Assembly: GCF_018917525.1 (NCBI RefSeq)
Contig: NZ_JAHLOS010000005.1
Span: 1-64,000, forward strand
DNA from: Enterococcus raffinosus
Lineage (GTDB): Bacteria > Bacillota > Bacilli > Lactobacillales > Enterococcaceae
Direction of reading: 5' to 3'
DNA: 64,000 nt
Positions 11,382 to 20,748 of the stretch are shown here, one piece after another. Each line of letters begins with the position of its first letter. Position 1 is the stretch's first letter. Position numbers and translations under genes: made by a program. The notes under the pieces were generated by a model that searched no databases, was not told where the DNA came from, and saw only the letters and a list, made by a program, of their open reading frames with translations.

Positions 11382-11411
11382 AACGAACTGCCAGTATAAA
11401 GGCAATTCGTT
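11382..11411 (-). terminator. Terminator of the XRE-cupin/YczE operon
   Basis: Arms AACGAACTGCC (11382-11392) and GGCAATTCGTT (11401-11411) are followed on the minus strand by a run of nine Ts. Confidence 0.85.
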
Positions 11412-11435
11412 TTTCTCTGATATAACGTGTAAATT

Positions 11436-12074
11436 TTATAATGCTCTGACTGTATCCACGATACTTTCATGCTCAATATTTGTGACATCAAAATGCAGAA
11501 TGTTGAAGGTCGCCTCTAAAATAAAGCTGATTCCAAAAACAGAAATGACCGTACCGATACCAACCTTGGCACCTAACAGCCAACCGATCAAAAGAACTGT
11601 TCCTTCAATAACTCCACGAACAATTCCGATCGGTACTTTTGGCAGCCGTTTTCCCAGAGCAACCATCAAGGCATCCCGTGGACCGCAACCAAGTGAAGCC
11701 CCAATGTAAAAATAACTTCCGACACAGATCGATACTTGTCCCAGCAAAAGCATGATTACGCCAGAGAAAAAATTGTCCATTTGCGGAATAAAATCAAATA
11801 CTTGGATCATATCGACAAAGGTTCCAATCAAAATCGTGTTAAGAATCGTGCCAAAACCAATTTTTTCTTTTAATGCTACATCCACCACTAAGATGACAAA
11901 TCCGCTGATGATCAAAATATTTCCATAGGTCTGATTTGTCAGATAGGCAATTCCCATACTAAATGCTTCCCAAGACGCTAACCCTATATTGGCTTGAATT
12001 GTTAAAAACGATCCCAAAGCAAATAGAAACAACCCAAATATCAATTTTACCAACCGTACACTATACCCTTTCAT
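11436..12074 (-). CDS. YczE/YyaS/YitT-family membrane protein
   Basis: Integral membrane protein of 212 aa with about five hydrophobic segments. It starts with a short basic N terminus (MKGYSVRLVKLIFGLFLFALG) and contains the family pattern NIGLASWEAFSMGI and SLGCGPRDALMVALGKRL. Family members are widespread in Firmicutes; YczE of Bacillus subtilis affects surfactin production, but no general biochemical role is settled. The ATG lies 14 bases after the stop of the XRE-cupin regulator, so the two form one operon and the regulator probably controls it. Confidence 0.75.
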   Translation of the reverse strand: MKGYSVRLVKLIFGLFLFALGSFLTIQANIGLASWEAFSMGIAYLTNQTYGNILIISGFVILVVDVALKEKIGFGTILNTILIGTFVDMIQVFDFIPQMDNFFSGVIMLLLGQVSICVGSYFYIGASLGCGPRDALMVALGKRLPKVPIGIVRGVIEGTVLLIGWLLGAKVGIGTVISVFGISFILEATFNILHFDVTNIEHESIVDTVRAL

Positions 12075-12088
12075 TTCAGCCCTTCTTT

Positions 12089-12637
12089 CTACTCTCTGAA
12101 CATCAGCATCAAAATGCGTGTTTCTTTATCCATCGTATTTGCGTATTTGTGATTACAATTCGCTAAAAACTGGATAGCTTCACCTTCCTCCAGTTCAAAG
12201 CTCTTTTCCCCCACCTGAATGTCCAATACTCCTTGCGTACAAATAATGTATTCTCTGATTCCCGCTTCATGATACTCAGACAGCCGTTCGGAATGGGGGG
12301 CGATAACATGTCGCAAAATCTCAAATTTCTTATCGGGATCATATTCAAACAAATTATAGGTATCAAATCCCTCCGAAGTCGAATAATGCTTCGTTGTACT
12401 TTTTTTGATCACTGAGACTTCCGGCGTTTCCATATACGTCAGCTGAGCTAACGGAACATTGATCCCGGTACAAATTTTCTCCAGCATCGAGATCGTCGGA
12501 CTTTTCGTACACCGTTCAATCTCGCTCAACATACTCTTACTAACTCCTGATAGCCGAGCCAGATCGTCTAATGTTAGATTTCTTTCCTGACGAATCCGCT
12601 TAATATTGCGACTGATCATTTCATTTGCTGAAATCAT
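12089..12637 (-). CDS. XRE-family regulator with cupin domain
   Basis: Transcriptional regulator of 182 aa. Residues about 8-62 form a helix-turn-helix (IKRIRQERNLTLDDLARLSGVSK). Residues about 110-180 form a cupin (YHEAGIREYIICTQG, LEEGEAIQFLANCNHKYAN) that typically binds a small ligand. I choose the ATG at 12637 because GGAGG lies 5 bases upstream; the longer frame reaches into the promoter. It precedes the YczE-like membrane gene and probably controls it and itself. The ligand is unknown. Confidence 0.85.
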   Translation of the reverse strand: MISANEMISRNIKRIRQERNLTLDDLARLSGVSKSMLSEIERCTKSPTISMLEKICTGINVPLAQLTYMETPEVSVIKKSTTKHYSTSEGFDTYNLFEYDPDKKFEILRHVIAPHSERLSEYHEAGIREYIICTQGVLDIQVGEKSFELEEGEAIQFLANCNHKYANTMDKETRILMLMFRE

Positions 12638-12685
12638 ATACTCCTCCAAATCACTATATCGAATAAAATCCACTATAGTATACAA

Positions 12686-12712
12686 TCTATAGCAGAAACT
12701 ACTCTTTGTCAA
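12686..12712 (-). promoter_or_regulatory. Candidate promoter of the XRE-cupin operon
   Basis: Minus-strand TTGACA (12707-12712) and TATAGA (12686-12691) are separated by 15 bases. The self-complementary elements CTATAG and GTATAC at 12672-12692 overlap the -10 and could be an operator for the encoded regulator. Confidence 0.45.
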
Positions 12713-13109
12713 GACCAATTAAATAAAACATGTTTTTTATGAATTGTTTTATTTTTGGGATCAAGAAAGTTGATTATTCGGGATTTAACTATATAAAAAA
12801 TACTTCCCTCTTCCTCTTTCAAGCATATTTATTTAAAAAAAGTTATTTATCAATTAGACTTTCTTTATAACGAATATTATTTTATTAACAATTAGGAAAA
12901 ATCAACTCTGTTTCCTACCGGTCTTTTAGCTAATAAAGAAGCATAAGAACACTTATAGTCTGTAGTAAATAACCTTTCTTTTATATGATTCGTTAAGCAC
13001 TTTTTGCGTATTTTATTTATTTTACAATTCAATAAAAGCACTACCCAAAAATTAGTACATAGAGCCCTTATTGGCTCATGTAAATAAAAAACTAGGAGTG
13101 AATATTGAG
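12713..13109. promoter_or_regulatory. Intergenic region with weak PerR-like box
   Basis: AT-rich 400-base region between divergent genes, with no coding frame I can support. At 12865-12879, TTATAACGAATATTA matches the PerR consensus TTATAATNATTATAA at 11 of 14 defined positions. Peroxide control of the downstream manganese catalase would make sense, but the match is weak. Confidence 0.25.
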
Positions 13110-13937
13110 ATGTTTTTACACAAAAAAGAACTACAGTTTGAAGCAAAGCCAGATCGTCCAAATCCCGTAATTGCCAAATATCTGCAGGAACTGATTGGTG
13201 GACAATATGGTGAAATGAGCGTTGCCATGCAGTATTTATTTCAAGGTTGGAGTATGCGCGGAGAAGAAAAATATAAAGATATGCTGATGGATATCGCGAC
13301 AGAAGAAATCGGACATGTAGAAATGTTAGCAACCATGGTGGCTCGTCTTTTAGAGGATGCCCCTGTCGAAGATCAAGAATCAGCGATGAAAAGTGATCCT
13401 GCTATCGGTGCAATCATTGCTGGGATGAATCCGCAGCAAGCCATCGTTGCTGGATTAGGACCACGCCCTGCTGACAGTATGGGAAATCCATGGAGCGGCG
13501 GCTACATCATAGCCAGTGGAAATTTGCTCGCTGATTTTAGAGCAAACTTAAATGCGGAATCACAAGGTCGACTACAAGTAGCTAGAATTTACGAAATGAT
13601 TGAAGATAAAGGTGTGAAGGATTTATTATCCGTATTATTAGCCCGTGACAGCTATCACCAAAATTTATGGGCTACTGCCGTCAAAGAGCTAGAAGAAAAA
13701 GAAAAAAGCATTTTAGTCCCTAGTACTTTCCCAAGAGAGAATGAACGTCTAGATATTGCCTACGATTTCTACAATTTCTCTGAAGGAGAAGAAAGTAAAA
13801 AAGGCAGCTGGGCTAAAGGCAAAGCATTAGATGGTGAAGGTGAATACAATTACTTGAAGGAACCTAAAGTCGAAGGAAAAGCACCTAAGCTTGACCCTGT
13901 TACACCCAAAATGTACGGCACTCCGCCAACTAAATAA
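13110..13937 (+). CDS. Manganese catalase
   Basis: Non-heme dimanganese catalase of 275 aa that decomposes hydrogen peroxide. The ferritin-like metal ligands are all visible: Glu35 (GGQYGE), Glu66 and His69 (TEEIGH), Glu150 (LNAES) and His183 (DSYHQ). From the ATG at 13110, Glu35, Glu66 and His69 fall at the positions known for the Lactiplantibacillus plantarum enzyme, which supports this start over a frame extending to 13071. An AGGAG lies 11 bases upstream. The C-terminal lysine- and glycine-rich tail (KGSWAKGKALDGEGEY) is usual in Bacillota members. Monocistronic, ended by a strong terminator. Confidence 0.95.
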   Translation: MFLHKKELQFEAKPDRPNPVIAKYLQELIGGQYGEMSVAMQYLFQGWSMRGEEKYKDMLMDIATEEIGHVEMLATMVARLLEDAPVEDQESAMKSDPAIGAIIAGMNPQQAIVAGLGPRPADSMGNPWSGGYIIASGNLLADFRANLNAESQGRLQVARIYEMIEDKGVKDLLSVLLARDSYHQNLWATAVKELEEKEKSILVPSTFPRENERLDIAYDFYNFSEGEESKKGSWAKGKALDGEGEYNYLKEPKVEGKAPKLDPVTPKMYGTPPTK

Positions 13938-13956
13938 TCGCTAATTACATGATTAC

Positions 13957-13996
13957 AAAAGAGCCCTCAACAAATTTCTTCGTTGAGGGCTCTTTT
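13957..13996. terminator. Bidirectional terminator, catalase/SDR
   Basis: Perfect 15-bp stem AAAAGAGCCCTCAAC / GTTGAGGGCTCTTTT between convergent genes, with A and T flanks that serve both strands. Confidence 0.9.
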
Positions 13997-14014
13997 GGGC
14001 TATTGATTTTTTAA

Positions 14015-14809
14015 TTAGAAAATAGTCGGTACTAATCCACCATCTAAACGTAATGCCGCCCCTGAAAAAGATCGCGCATAAGGACTAGAGACAAAAGCCG
14101 CAAAGCGACCAATTTCTTCTGGACGAATTAATCGTTGAATTTGGGATAGCGGGCGATGATTTTTCATAAAGTCGCTTTCCCATTCACTTTCTGGTAAATC
14201 CGTGTCACTGTACATGTCCACTAACATTTGTTGAACGCCTTCAGTCAACGTTGAGCCTGGCATGATCGTATTAACGGTCACATTCGTTCCCTTTGTCAAC
14301 TTAGACAAGCTCTTTGCCAAAGAAAGGTTCATTGTTTTCGTCAAACTGTACTGCGGCATTTCACCAGAAGGCATGATCGCTTCTTCACTCGCAATAAAGA
14401 TCACTCGACCAAAATCAGCAGATAGCATTTTCGGTAAATAAAACTTCGCCAACGCATTTCCCGAATAGAAATTTACATCGATAAAATGCTGCCAAAGCTC
14501 ATCTGAGATTTCAAAATAGTCCTTTGGCTGAAAAATCCCCATATTATTGATCAAAATATCCACATTCGGATAGGCTTCAAATAATTCTTGACGTTCGCTT
14601 TCCTCAGCTAGATCATAGGTTGCTGCCTGTGGTGCTGTTTGTGGAAACTGCGTTTGTATTTCCTTCACAACAGCTTCAACTTCCTGATTATGGCGACCAT
14701 TGATAATGACATTCGCCCCTTCTTTTGCCAATTCCCAAGCAATCGCCTTCCCGATTCCTTTTGTTGAACCGGTGACCAATGCGGTTTTTCCTTTTAAATC
14801 TAATTCCAT
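14015..14809 (-). CDS. SDR-family NAD(P)-dependent oxidoreductase
   Basis: Classical short-chain dehydrogenase of 264 aa. Seen: the Rossmann motif TGSTKGIG at about 14-21, an NNMG motif after strand 4, the catalytic Tyr-x-x-x-Lys as YSLTK near residue 155, and an Arg in the cofactor loop (INGRHN) that suggests NADPH preference. The C terminus ends in LDGGLVPTIF. An AGGAG-type RBS precedes the ATG. Substrate unknown; the gene is alone between the catalase and the metal ATPase, on its own transcript. Confidence 0.85.
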   Translation of the reverse strand: MELDLKGKTALVTGSTKGIGKAIAWELAKEGANVIINGRHNQEVEAVVKEIQTQFPQTAPQAATYDLAEESERQELFEAYPNVDILINNMGIFQPKDYFEISDELWQHFIDVNFYSGNALAKFYLPKMLSADFGRVIFIASEEAIMPSGEMPQYSLTKTMNLSLAKSLSKLTKGTNVTVNTIMPGSTLTEGVQQMLVDMYSDTDLPESEWESDFMKNHRPLSQIQRLIRPEEIGRFAAFVSSPYARSFSGAALRLDGGLVPTIF

Positions 14810-14999
14810 TTCTATCTCCTCCAGCTATTCTTTTAATGAAATAGTAGTAATATGCAAGCTTAATACTCGAATTCTAATAGTTATTAAGAGTAACTGTCAA
14901 TTAGTTGAACCTTTCTCTGTTTTGTATTAGAAATAAATCATCTATTCAATGTTTTTCCTTCCCCTGTATTGTCCATCACATCCCGCAAACAGGAACCTC

Positions 15000-16937
15000 C
15001 TACAGATATTTCTTCGGCGTCTTCAGCATTCTCAACGCATTTAGAATAACTAAAATCGTACTGCCTTCATGCATAATCACACCGATGGTAATATCCATTT
15101 TCCCTAGAAAGTTTAGTGTGACCAAGGTTAGAACAACCAGCATTGAAAAAGCGATATTCTGCCAAGTAATTTTATTCATCTTTTTGCTTAGCTTGTGAGC
15201 ATAAACAAGCTTGGACAGATCGTTCTTCATCAAAACCAGATCGGCGACATCCATAGCGACATCGGTTCCGTCGCCCATCGCAATCCCGACATCTGCGGTA
15301 ACAAGTGCAGGGGCATCATTGATCCCATCGCCCAGCATACCGGTTGAGCCGTATTTTCGCTGTTGTTCTTTGATGATCGCTGCTTTATCTTCGGGCATGA
15401 CATTCGCTACAACTTCATCCACTCCGATTTGTTTTCCAACAGCTTCACCTGTTAATTTTGCGTCACCAGTGATCATGGTAGTATGCAGTCCTGCTTCTTT
15501 GAAATATGTGATTGCCGCTTTTGCATGCTGATTCGGCACATCCATTAAAGCGATCAGGCCAATAACTTGTTCGTTCTTTCCAATATAAACGACTGTCTTT
15601 CCTTCAGAGGCAAGCTCTTTCGCTTTCTCTTTATAAATGAAAGAAACTTTCTCAAAAGAAGCGGGTTTTCCGATCCGATACTGATAATCCTTGTAGGTCG
15701 TTGACAGTCCGCGACCGATTTCATTTTCGCTTTCAATCTCAAGAGTTTTTCTATCAGGAAATTGATTGATGATCGCTGTCGCCAGTGGATGATTTGATTG
15801 TTTTTCCATAGCAACGACTAAATCAATCAATTCGTTTTGATCGAGCTCATTTTCAAAGGAATAGTCCGTAACCACTGGTCGTCCATTAGTCAACGTACCG
15901 GTTTTATCAAACGAAATTGCTTTGAGTTCTTGCAGTTTTGATAGGTAGGCGCCACCTTTAATCAGCACGCCTTTTTTAGATAAATTTGAAATCGTTGCTA
16001 AGGTCGTTGGAACCGCACTGGCTGCCAAGGCACAGGGTGAAACTGAAATCAAATAAACAATACTTCGATACAAACTCAATTCCCAACTCCAGCCAAACAC
16101 CGCTGGACCTGCTAGAAGAACAAACGGAAATAGTGCCAAAACGATCGTCACGTATTTGGGTTCTAGACGTTGAATTAAGGTTGCGGTTTTAGTCAAGCTT
16201 TTTTGCGACTGATCCACTAGCTGTAAAATTTTCGAAAAAACTGTTTCTGAGCTATCCTTCGTAACCTTCATCGTGATAGTACCGGAGCCATTGATCGTAC
16301 TGCCGAATACCTCGTCACCAACCGTTTTTTCTTTTGGAATACTTTCTCCATTAATAGAGGATTCATCAATGGCAGTCGTCCCTGTTAACACGATACCATC
16401 GGTAGGAACTTGAGCGCCATTAAGAACTTGAAGGGTATCACCGATCTTCACTTCTTCGACTGGAACTACTTTGGTACTGCCATCTGGAGCGATGATTCTA
16501 GCTTCAGTCGGATTCAAGTTTAATAAATTCGTGATCTCTCTCTTGCTCTTTCCATATACATAATCTTCTAAAAAATGCGCGCTGGCGAAAATGACGATCA
16601 GCATTGCGGCTTCTTCATACTTACCGATAATAATTGCTCCAGCAGCGGCCAACGCCATCAAAAAATGGACGTTTGGCTGGAATTTTTTCGCAGTGTTGGA
16701 ATTTCTGATCGTATCGCCGATCCCTTCAAGAATAATATGATAACCCGCAGTAACAACTGAAAGGATGAATGCTAAATTAGAATAAAAACTACTACTGCTC
16801 TCCAAAATAAAACCAACCAGAAATGCCGCAAGTCCTACAAAGAAGAACCCGATCATCACTTTTCCTCCATGGCTGTGTTCATGGTCGTGGTCGTGCTTGG
16901 TTTTCTGATCATGCAGATGCATGTTTGTTTTTTCCAT
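15000..16937 (-). CDS. P1B-4-type metal-transporting ATPase (Co/Fe/Zn/Cd efflux)
   Basis: Membrane ATPase of 645 aa that exports transition metal ions. Seen: a His-rich N terminus (HDHDHEHSHGG) in place of a cysteine HMA domain, the phosphatase TGES-like motif (SSINGES), the transmembrane SPC motif (SVSPCALAAS) rather than CPC, the phosphorylation site DKTGTLTNG, the HP locus (SNHPLA), GDGINDAPAL, and HEGST in the last membrane region. SPC together with HEG(G/S)T defines P1B-4 pumps such as CoaT, PfeT and FrvA, so cobalt or ferrous iron export is more likely than pure Cd/Zn export. AGGAG precedes the ATG. The promoter carries SmtB/ArsR-type operators, but no sensor gene is adjacent. Confidence 0.88.
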   Translation of the reverse strand: MEKTNMHLHDQKTKHDHDHEHSHGGKVMIGFFFVGLAAFLVGFILESSSSFYSNLAFILSVVTAGYHIILEGIGDTIRNSNTAKKFQPNVHFLMALAAAGAIIIGKYEEAAMLIVIFASAHFLEDYVYGKSKREITNLLNLNPTEARIIAPDGSTKVVPVEEVKIGDTLQVLNGAQVPTDGIVLTGTTAIDESSINGESIPKEKTVGDEVFGSTINGSGTITMKVTKDSSETVFSKILQLVDQSQKSLTKTATLIQRLEPKYVTIVLALFPFVLLAGPAVFGWSWELSLYRSIVYLISVSPCALAASAVPTTLATISNLSKKGVLIKGGAYLSKLQELKAISFDKTGTLTNGRPVVTDYSFENELDQNELIDLVVAMEKQSNHPLATAIINQFPDRKTLEIESENEIGRGLSTTYKDYQYRIGKPASFEKVSFIYKEKAKELASEGKTVVYIGKNEQVIGLIALMDVPNQHAKAAITYFKEAGLHTTMITGDAKLTGEAVGKQIGVDEVVANVMPEDKAAIIKEQQRKYGSTGMLGDGINDAPALVTADVGIAMGDGTDVAMDVADLVLMKNDLSKLVYAHKLSKKMNKITWQNIAFSMLVVLTLVTLNFLGKMDITIGVIMHEGSTILVILNALRMLKTPKKYL

Positions 16938-16968
16938 AATACTCTCCTCTTTTCATTATTCGAATTAC

Positions 16969-16988
16969 ATATGAACAATCATTCATAT
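16969..16988 (-). promoter_or_regulatory. SmtB/ArsR-type operator 1 of the metal ATPase
   Basis: Inverted repeat ATATGAAC (16969-16976) / ATTCATAT (16981-16988), downstream of the predicted transcription start. TGAA...TTCA half-sites are typical of ArsR/SmtB metal sensors. Confidence 0.6.
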
Positions 16989-16998
16989 ATTTGAATCA

Positions 16999-17028
16999 AT
17001 TATATATGAATGCATATTCATATGTCAA
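16999..17028 (-). promoter_or_regulatory. Metal ATPase promoter with operator 2 in the spacer
   Basis: Consensus promoter on the minus strand: TTGACA (17023-17028), 18-base spacer, TATAAT (16999-17004). The spacer is almost entirely the inverted repeat ATATGAAT-GCAT-ATTCATAT (17004-17023). A bound dimer would block RNA polymerase, so metal-relieved repression is expected. Confidence 0.75.
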
Positions 17029-17057
17029 GTGTAGTCTTAGGCTTAACCAAAGAAAAA

Positions 17058-17090
17058 ACTCTTTATCAGATAATCTATCCGATAAAGAGT
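17058..17090 (-). terminator. Terminator of the ABC exporter operon
   Basis: Ten-base perfect stem ACTCTTTATC (17058-17067) / GATAAAGAGT (17081-17090), followed on the minus strand by TTTTTTCT. Confidence 0.85.
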
Positions 17091-17125
17091 TCTATTTAAC
17101 ATTTATTGAGTTGAGTGGATTTCAT

Positions 17126-19921
17126 TTAATCCACTGATTTCAAGGCCTCTAACATATCGACATTTTTCAAACGGCGATTGATGACAAATCCAAGAATGGT
17201 CGTCACAATAACAATGATTACTGTCGGTACAATAAAGCTGATACTGGACAACGCTGGATTAAACATCGCATCATTTGGTGGAACCGAGGTAAGAATAAAC
17301 TGGTGCAGCCATTCACCTAACCCGAAACCAACGACGATCCCGATTGCTGTCAGCAAAATTGTTTCACGATAAATGTACAGTGTGACCTCTTTGTCATAAA
17401 ATCCCAATACCTTAATGGTAGAAAGCTCACGAATTCGTTCAGATACATTGATGTTCGTTAAATTATACAGGATCACGACCGCTATCAGCACAGCAATAAA
17501 GACAAGGACCTCCATGATTTTATTCAGCGATGTAACAATCATATCAATTTGACTAGTCATCGTCGTATTTTGAACGACACCGGCGACTCCTGCCAGATTA
17601 ATAAATTTCGCCGCTTGTTTTTTGGTATTCGCTTTGGACGGGTTCTTTAGATTGACCAATGAAGCATTGGATTGGAAATCCTCCTTAAAGACAGACTGAT
17701 ACTCCGTTTTGTTCATAAACATGAAATGACCCATGTACATTTCAGTGATTCCGTCCACCTTCATCGTTCGGTTTTGGTTTTCTGCATCCTTGACCTTGAT
17801 CTGATCGCCAACCTCCACATTCAACAAATTCGCTAATCGTTCAGTAATGATCACGCCGTCATCACTCAGCTGCAACGTTTTTTTGGTTTTTCGTTCATTT
17901 AAATGAATATAGTCGTCAAAATTTTGTGTTTTCTCAGGTACGATCAATTTGATTTCTTGGCTGTCGTGATTCGCTCCGGCAGCTTTTGTCATGGTTTCAT
18001 AATGAACAGGCGCGTATTCCTGTATCGCAGGATCCGATAGCTGCTGCTTAATTTCGTCCTTTTTGTCAGGTGTCAGCGTGTCTGATTCAGCCACGATCAT
18101 ATCATAGCGGATCAGCTCGCCAAATTGCCGTTCATTGATTCCTTCAATCGAGTGCTGCACACTAAAGCCGGCAAATAATAAAGTGACCGAACCGGCAACC
18201 CCGAAAATCGTCATCAGCATCCGTTTTTTATAACGGAAAAGATTTCGAGCCGTTACTTTATGGGTAAAGCTCAGGTGATTCCAAATAAAAGGAATTCTTT
18301 CCAATAAAATCCTTGAGCCTTCTGCAGGGGCTTTAGGCAGCAGTAGATCCGCTGGTCGTTCGCGCAATTCCTTTTTCGCTGAGATCAGTGCAGGGATCAC
18401 CGCGCTGATAAAGGCTAGAACACATGCCAATACTGAGATCCCCCAGTGAAACTTCAGCGTTAGTTCAGGAAGGATGAAGCCATCTTGATAGGTGCTATAG
18501 ACAATCATCGGCAGCAAAGTGTGGCCTAATACAATTCCGATGATCGATCCGATCATACTGGAGCTCAACCCATAAACCACAAATTTCTTGTAAATATCTC
18601 TATCAGTATAGCCTAAAGCTTTCAGCGCTCCAGAATTTTTCCGCTCCTCATCCACAAAGCGCCCCATGGTGGTAAACGTCACAAGGGCAGCTACTAGAAA
18701 TAGGAAAACCGGAAAAACATTTGCTAAAGCATCTACGATCGACGAAATACTGTTATAGATTCTGTACCCTTCGGAGCCGGGTAATTCCCGACGATTGTTG
18801 ACTGAATACACTGGTTTTTTTAATTGGTCTACCGTCGTTTGTGCTTCTGAAAGCTGGCTTTCACTTGTGTTCAACTTCTTCTGCACATCATTTTTCTTTG
18901 CTTCAAACTGATTCAGCTGTGTTTGATACTCGGCTTCTTTTTGTGCCAATTCCTGTTCACTAGTAGCTAATTGTGTTTTAAGTTGTTCAGGAACATTTTC
19001 CGACCCACCCATTTGCTGCTTTTTCAGTTCTAGCTCTTGGCGGGCAGCAGTCAGCTGTTCTTTTCCCGCATCTAGTTGCTGTTGACCATCAGATAACTGT
19101 ACGCGGGCAGCGTTCATTTGTCTTTTTGCATCATTCATTTTCGTTTGATAGTCCGCTTTAATCGCCGTTAACCGTTTTTCCGGTTGCTCCTCCAATTGCT
19201 CATTTAAATCGTCTTTGTGCTTTTGGACCTTCTTTGTATAGTTGTCCGAATAGGGATCTAGATTTTTCGTATCCTTAAAGGTCATGCGAACGATCATATA
19301 ATACGGCGAATCAAAGTTCGAGGCGCTCACCACACCAAAGCTTTTCAATTCACCAGTACCAGCCGTTGACTGACCGCGATTGAGGGATGATACGACCTCA
19401 GAGGTGTTGACAAAGCCGACGATTTTGAAAGAATTCTTTTTCAAGATCTTGGAATTTGTGATATCGGCTTTTTCAGTAAAGCTGATCGTATCCCCTAGCT
19501 TGTAGTTATCTGCACATTTCGCATCCAATGCAATCTCCGTGTCTTTTTTTGGCATTCGCCCTTTCTCTATTTGATAAGTAGAAATGTCCTTCGTCTTAGA
19601 AAAAAGCCGAAAGCTCTCGGTCGTATCTTTCTTGGTGACATCCTTCAAATAGCCATACTCAATTTGACGTACGCCATCCGTTTTTTCTATTGCCTCGCGG
19701 TCAGAGTCATCGATCCCATAGCTGCCAATCACCGAGACATCCGCCATATTCAACTCAGAAAAATAGTTTTTCCCCGTTTCCCGCATATCTGGTCCAGTTA
19801 CCTTTAAACCTACTAGAGCAAAGGAGCTGATCATCATCAATAGTAAAATTGAAACGAATCGGCCCTTCGAATATCTAAATGAACGGAAAATATCTTTCCA
19901 TAACGTTTTCTTTTTCCTCAT
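17126..19921 (-). CDS. FtsX-type ABC transporter permease
   Basis: Permease of 931 aa with the two-FtsX-domain layout of large Gram-positive MacB-like exporters: one N-terminal membrane helix (residues about 20-45), a large extracytoplasmic region containing a coiled coil (about 250-370, repeating Gln/Glu/Ala-rich heptads), three helices near 400-510, a second extracytoplasmic region (about 580-760) and a final three-helix FtsX block (LTNINVSERIRELSTIKVLG). I start it at the ATG at 19921 because AGGTGG stands 5 bases upstream. It follows the ATPase stop by 9 bases. The likely role is export or membrane-stress sensing of a hydrophobic compound or peptide, under the divergent TetR regulator. 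Confidence 0.88.
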   Translation of the reverse strand: MRKKKTLWKDIFRSFRYSKGRFVSILLLMMISSFALVGLKVTGPDMRETGKNYFSELNMADVSVIGSYGIDDSDREAIEKTDGVRQIEYGYLKDVTKKDTTESFRLFSKTKDISTYQIEKGRMPKKDTEIALDAKCADNYKLGDTISFTEKADITNSKILKKNSFKIVGFVNTSEVVSSLNRGQSTAGTGELKSFGVVSASNFDSPYYMIVRMTFKDTKNLDPYSDNYTKKVQKHKDDLNEQLEEQPEKRLTAIKADYQTKMNDAKRQMNAARVQLSDGQQQLDAGKEQLTAARQELELKKQQMGGSENVPEQLKTQLATSEQELAQKEAEYQTQLNQFEAKKNDVQKKLNTSESQLSEAQTTVDQLKKPVYSVNNRRELPGSEGYRIYNSISSIVDALANVFPVFLFLVAALVTFTTMGRFVDEERKNSGALKALGYTDRDIYKKFVVYGLSSSMIGSIIGIVLGHTLLPMIVYSTYQDGFILPELTLKFHWGISVLACVLAFISAVIPALISAKKELRERPADLLLPKAPAEGSRILLERIPFIWNHLSFTHKVTARNLFRYKKRMLMTIFGVAGSVTLLFAGFSVQHSIEGINERQFGELIRYDMIVAESDTLTPDKKDEIKQQLSDPAIQEYAPVHYETMTKAAGANHDSQEIKLIVPEKTQNFDDYIHLNERKTKKTLQLSDDGVIITERLANLLNVEVGDQIKVKDAENQNRTMKVDGITEMYMGHFMFMNKTEYQSVFKEDFQSNASLVNLKNPSKANTKKQAAKFINLAGVAGVVQNTTMTSQIDMIVTSLNKIMEVLVFIAVLIAVVILYNLTNINVSERIRELSTIKVLGFYDKEVTLYIYRETILLTAIGIVVGFGLGEWLHQFILTSVPPNDAMFNPALSSISFIVPTVIIVIVTTILGFVINRRLKNVDMLEALKSVD

Positions 19922-19930
19922 CGTTTCCAC

Positions 19931-20632
19931 CTACCATTCAATCTCTGAAATTTTCTTAGGATTTTGATTTACCATAATTTCCTTTACCTGAGCATCGTGC
20001 ATACGAATCACCCGGTCAGCGATTGGCGCCAGCGCTGCATTATGTGTCACGATGATTACCGTTGAGCCTTTTTCTCGGCTCATGTCCTGCAAAATTTGCA
20101 GAACCTGCTTCCCCGTTTGGTAATCTAATGCCCCTGTCGGCTCATCACATAGCAATATTTTTGGATTTTTCGCGACCGCTCGAGCAATCGCGACCCGTTG
20201 TTGTTCCCCGCCTGATAATTGGGCAGGAAAATTATTCATCCGATTCTTCAAGCCCACCTCTTCCAAAACCTGTTCAGGATCGGTAGCCTCTTCGACGATC
20301 TCAGAGGCAAGCTCAACATTTTCTTTCGCTGTCAAATTGGGAACCAAATTATAAAATTGGAAGACAAATCCGACGCTTTCCCGCCGATATTCGGTAAGCT
20401 GCTTAGCTGTATAATCCGCGATATTATTGCCATCGATGATTACTTGCCCTTTGGTATTTTTATCCATTCCTCCAAGAATATTCAAGACTGTCGATTTTCC
20501 AGCGCCAGAAGGGCCTAATACGATGGCTAGTTCCCCCTTTTCTACTTTAAAATTGACATTTTTGTTTGCCAAGATCTCCGTTTCACCTGTTTGATAGCTT
20601 TTGTAATTGTGGACCATTTCGATGTAACTCAT
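19931..20632 (-). CDS. ABC transporter ATP-binding protein (MacB/LolD type)
   Basis: ATPase subunit of 233 aa. Walker [10 protein letters not shown] (about 41-49), Q-loop in [18 protein letters not shown], signature [14 protein letters not shown], Walker [12 protein letters not shown] and the switch His in IIVTHN are all intact. AGGAGG precedes the ATG. It forms an operon with the FtsX-type permease downstream and is transcribed divergently from a TetR-family gene. Confidence 0.92.
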   Translation of the reverse strand: MSYIEMVHNYKSYQTGETEILANKNVNFKVEKGELAIVLGPSGAGKSTVLNILGGMDKNTKGQVIIDGNNIADYTAKQLTEYRRESVGFVFQFYNLVPNLTAKENVELASEIVEEATDPEQVLEEVGLKNRMNNFPAQLSGGEQQRVAIARAVAKNPKILLCDEPTGALDYQTGKQVLQILQDMSREKGSTVIIVTHNAALAPIADRVIRMHDAQVKEIMVNQNPKKISEIEW

Positions 20633-20645
20633 AAAACTTCCTCCT

Positions 20646-20737
20646 TAATTGAACAACGTGTTGATTAAATAATGGAATTAGTATAGAATTAATAAATGAA
20701 CAATGCAATAAACACTTTGTCCAGTTCTGTTCAATTA
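20646..20737. repeat. Inverted repeat bracketing a divergent intergenic region
   Basis: A perfect 10-base inverted repeat, TAATTGAACA (20646-20655) and TGTTCAATTA (20728-20737), sits next to the RBS of each divergent gene (ABC ATPase and TetR). It could hold regulator half-sites controlling both. Confidence 0.4.
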
Positions 20738-20748
20738 GGAGGATAACG

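Noticed and set aside
12892-13332. A 146-codon minus-strand frame over the start of the catalase gene.
   Set aside because: No RBS and no family-like sequence; it is the antisense shadow of a clear manganese catalase.
15000-16937. Classification of the P-type ATPase as a CadA-type cadmium pump.
   Set aside because: The membrane motif is SPC and not CPC, and there is no N-terminal CxxC HMA domain, so P1B-4 fits better.
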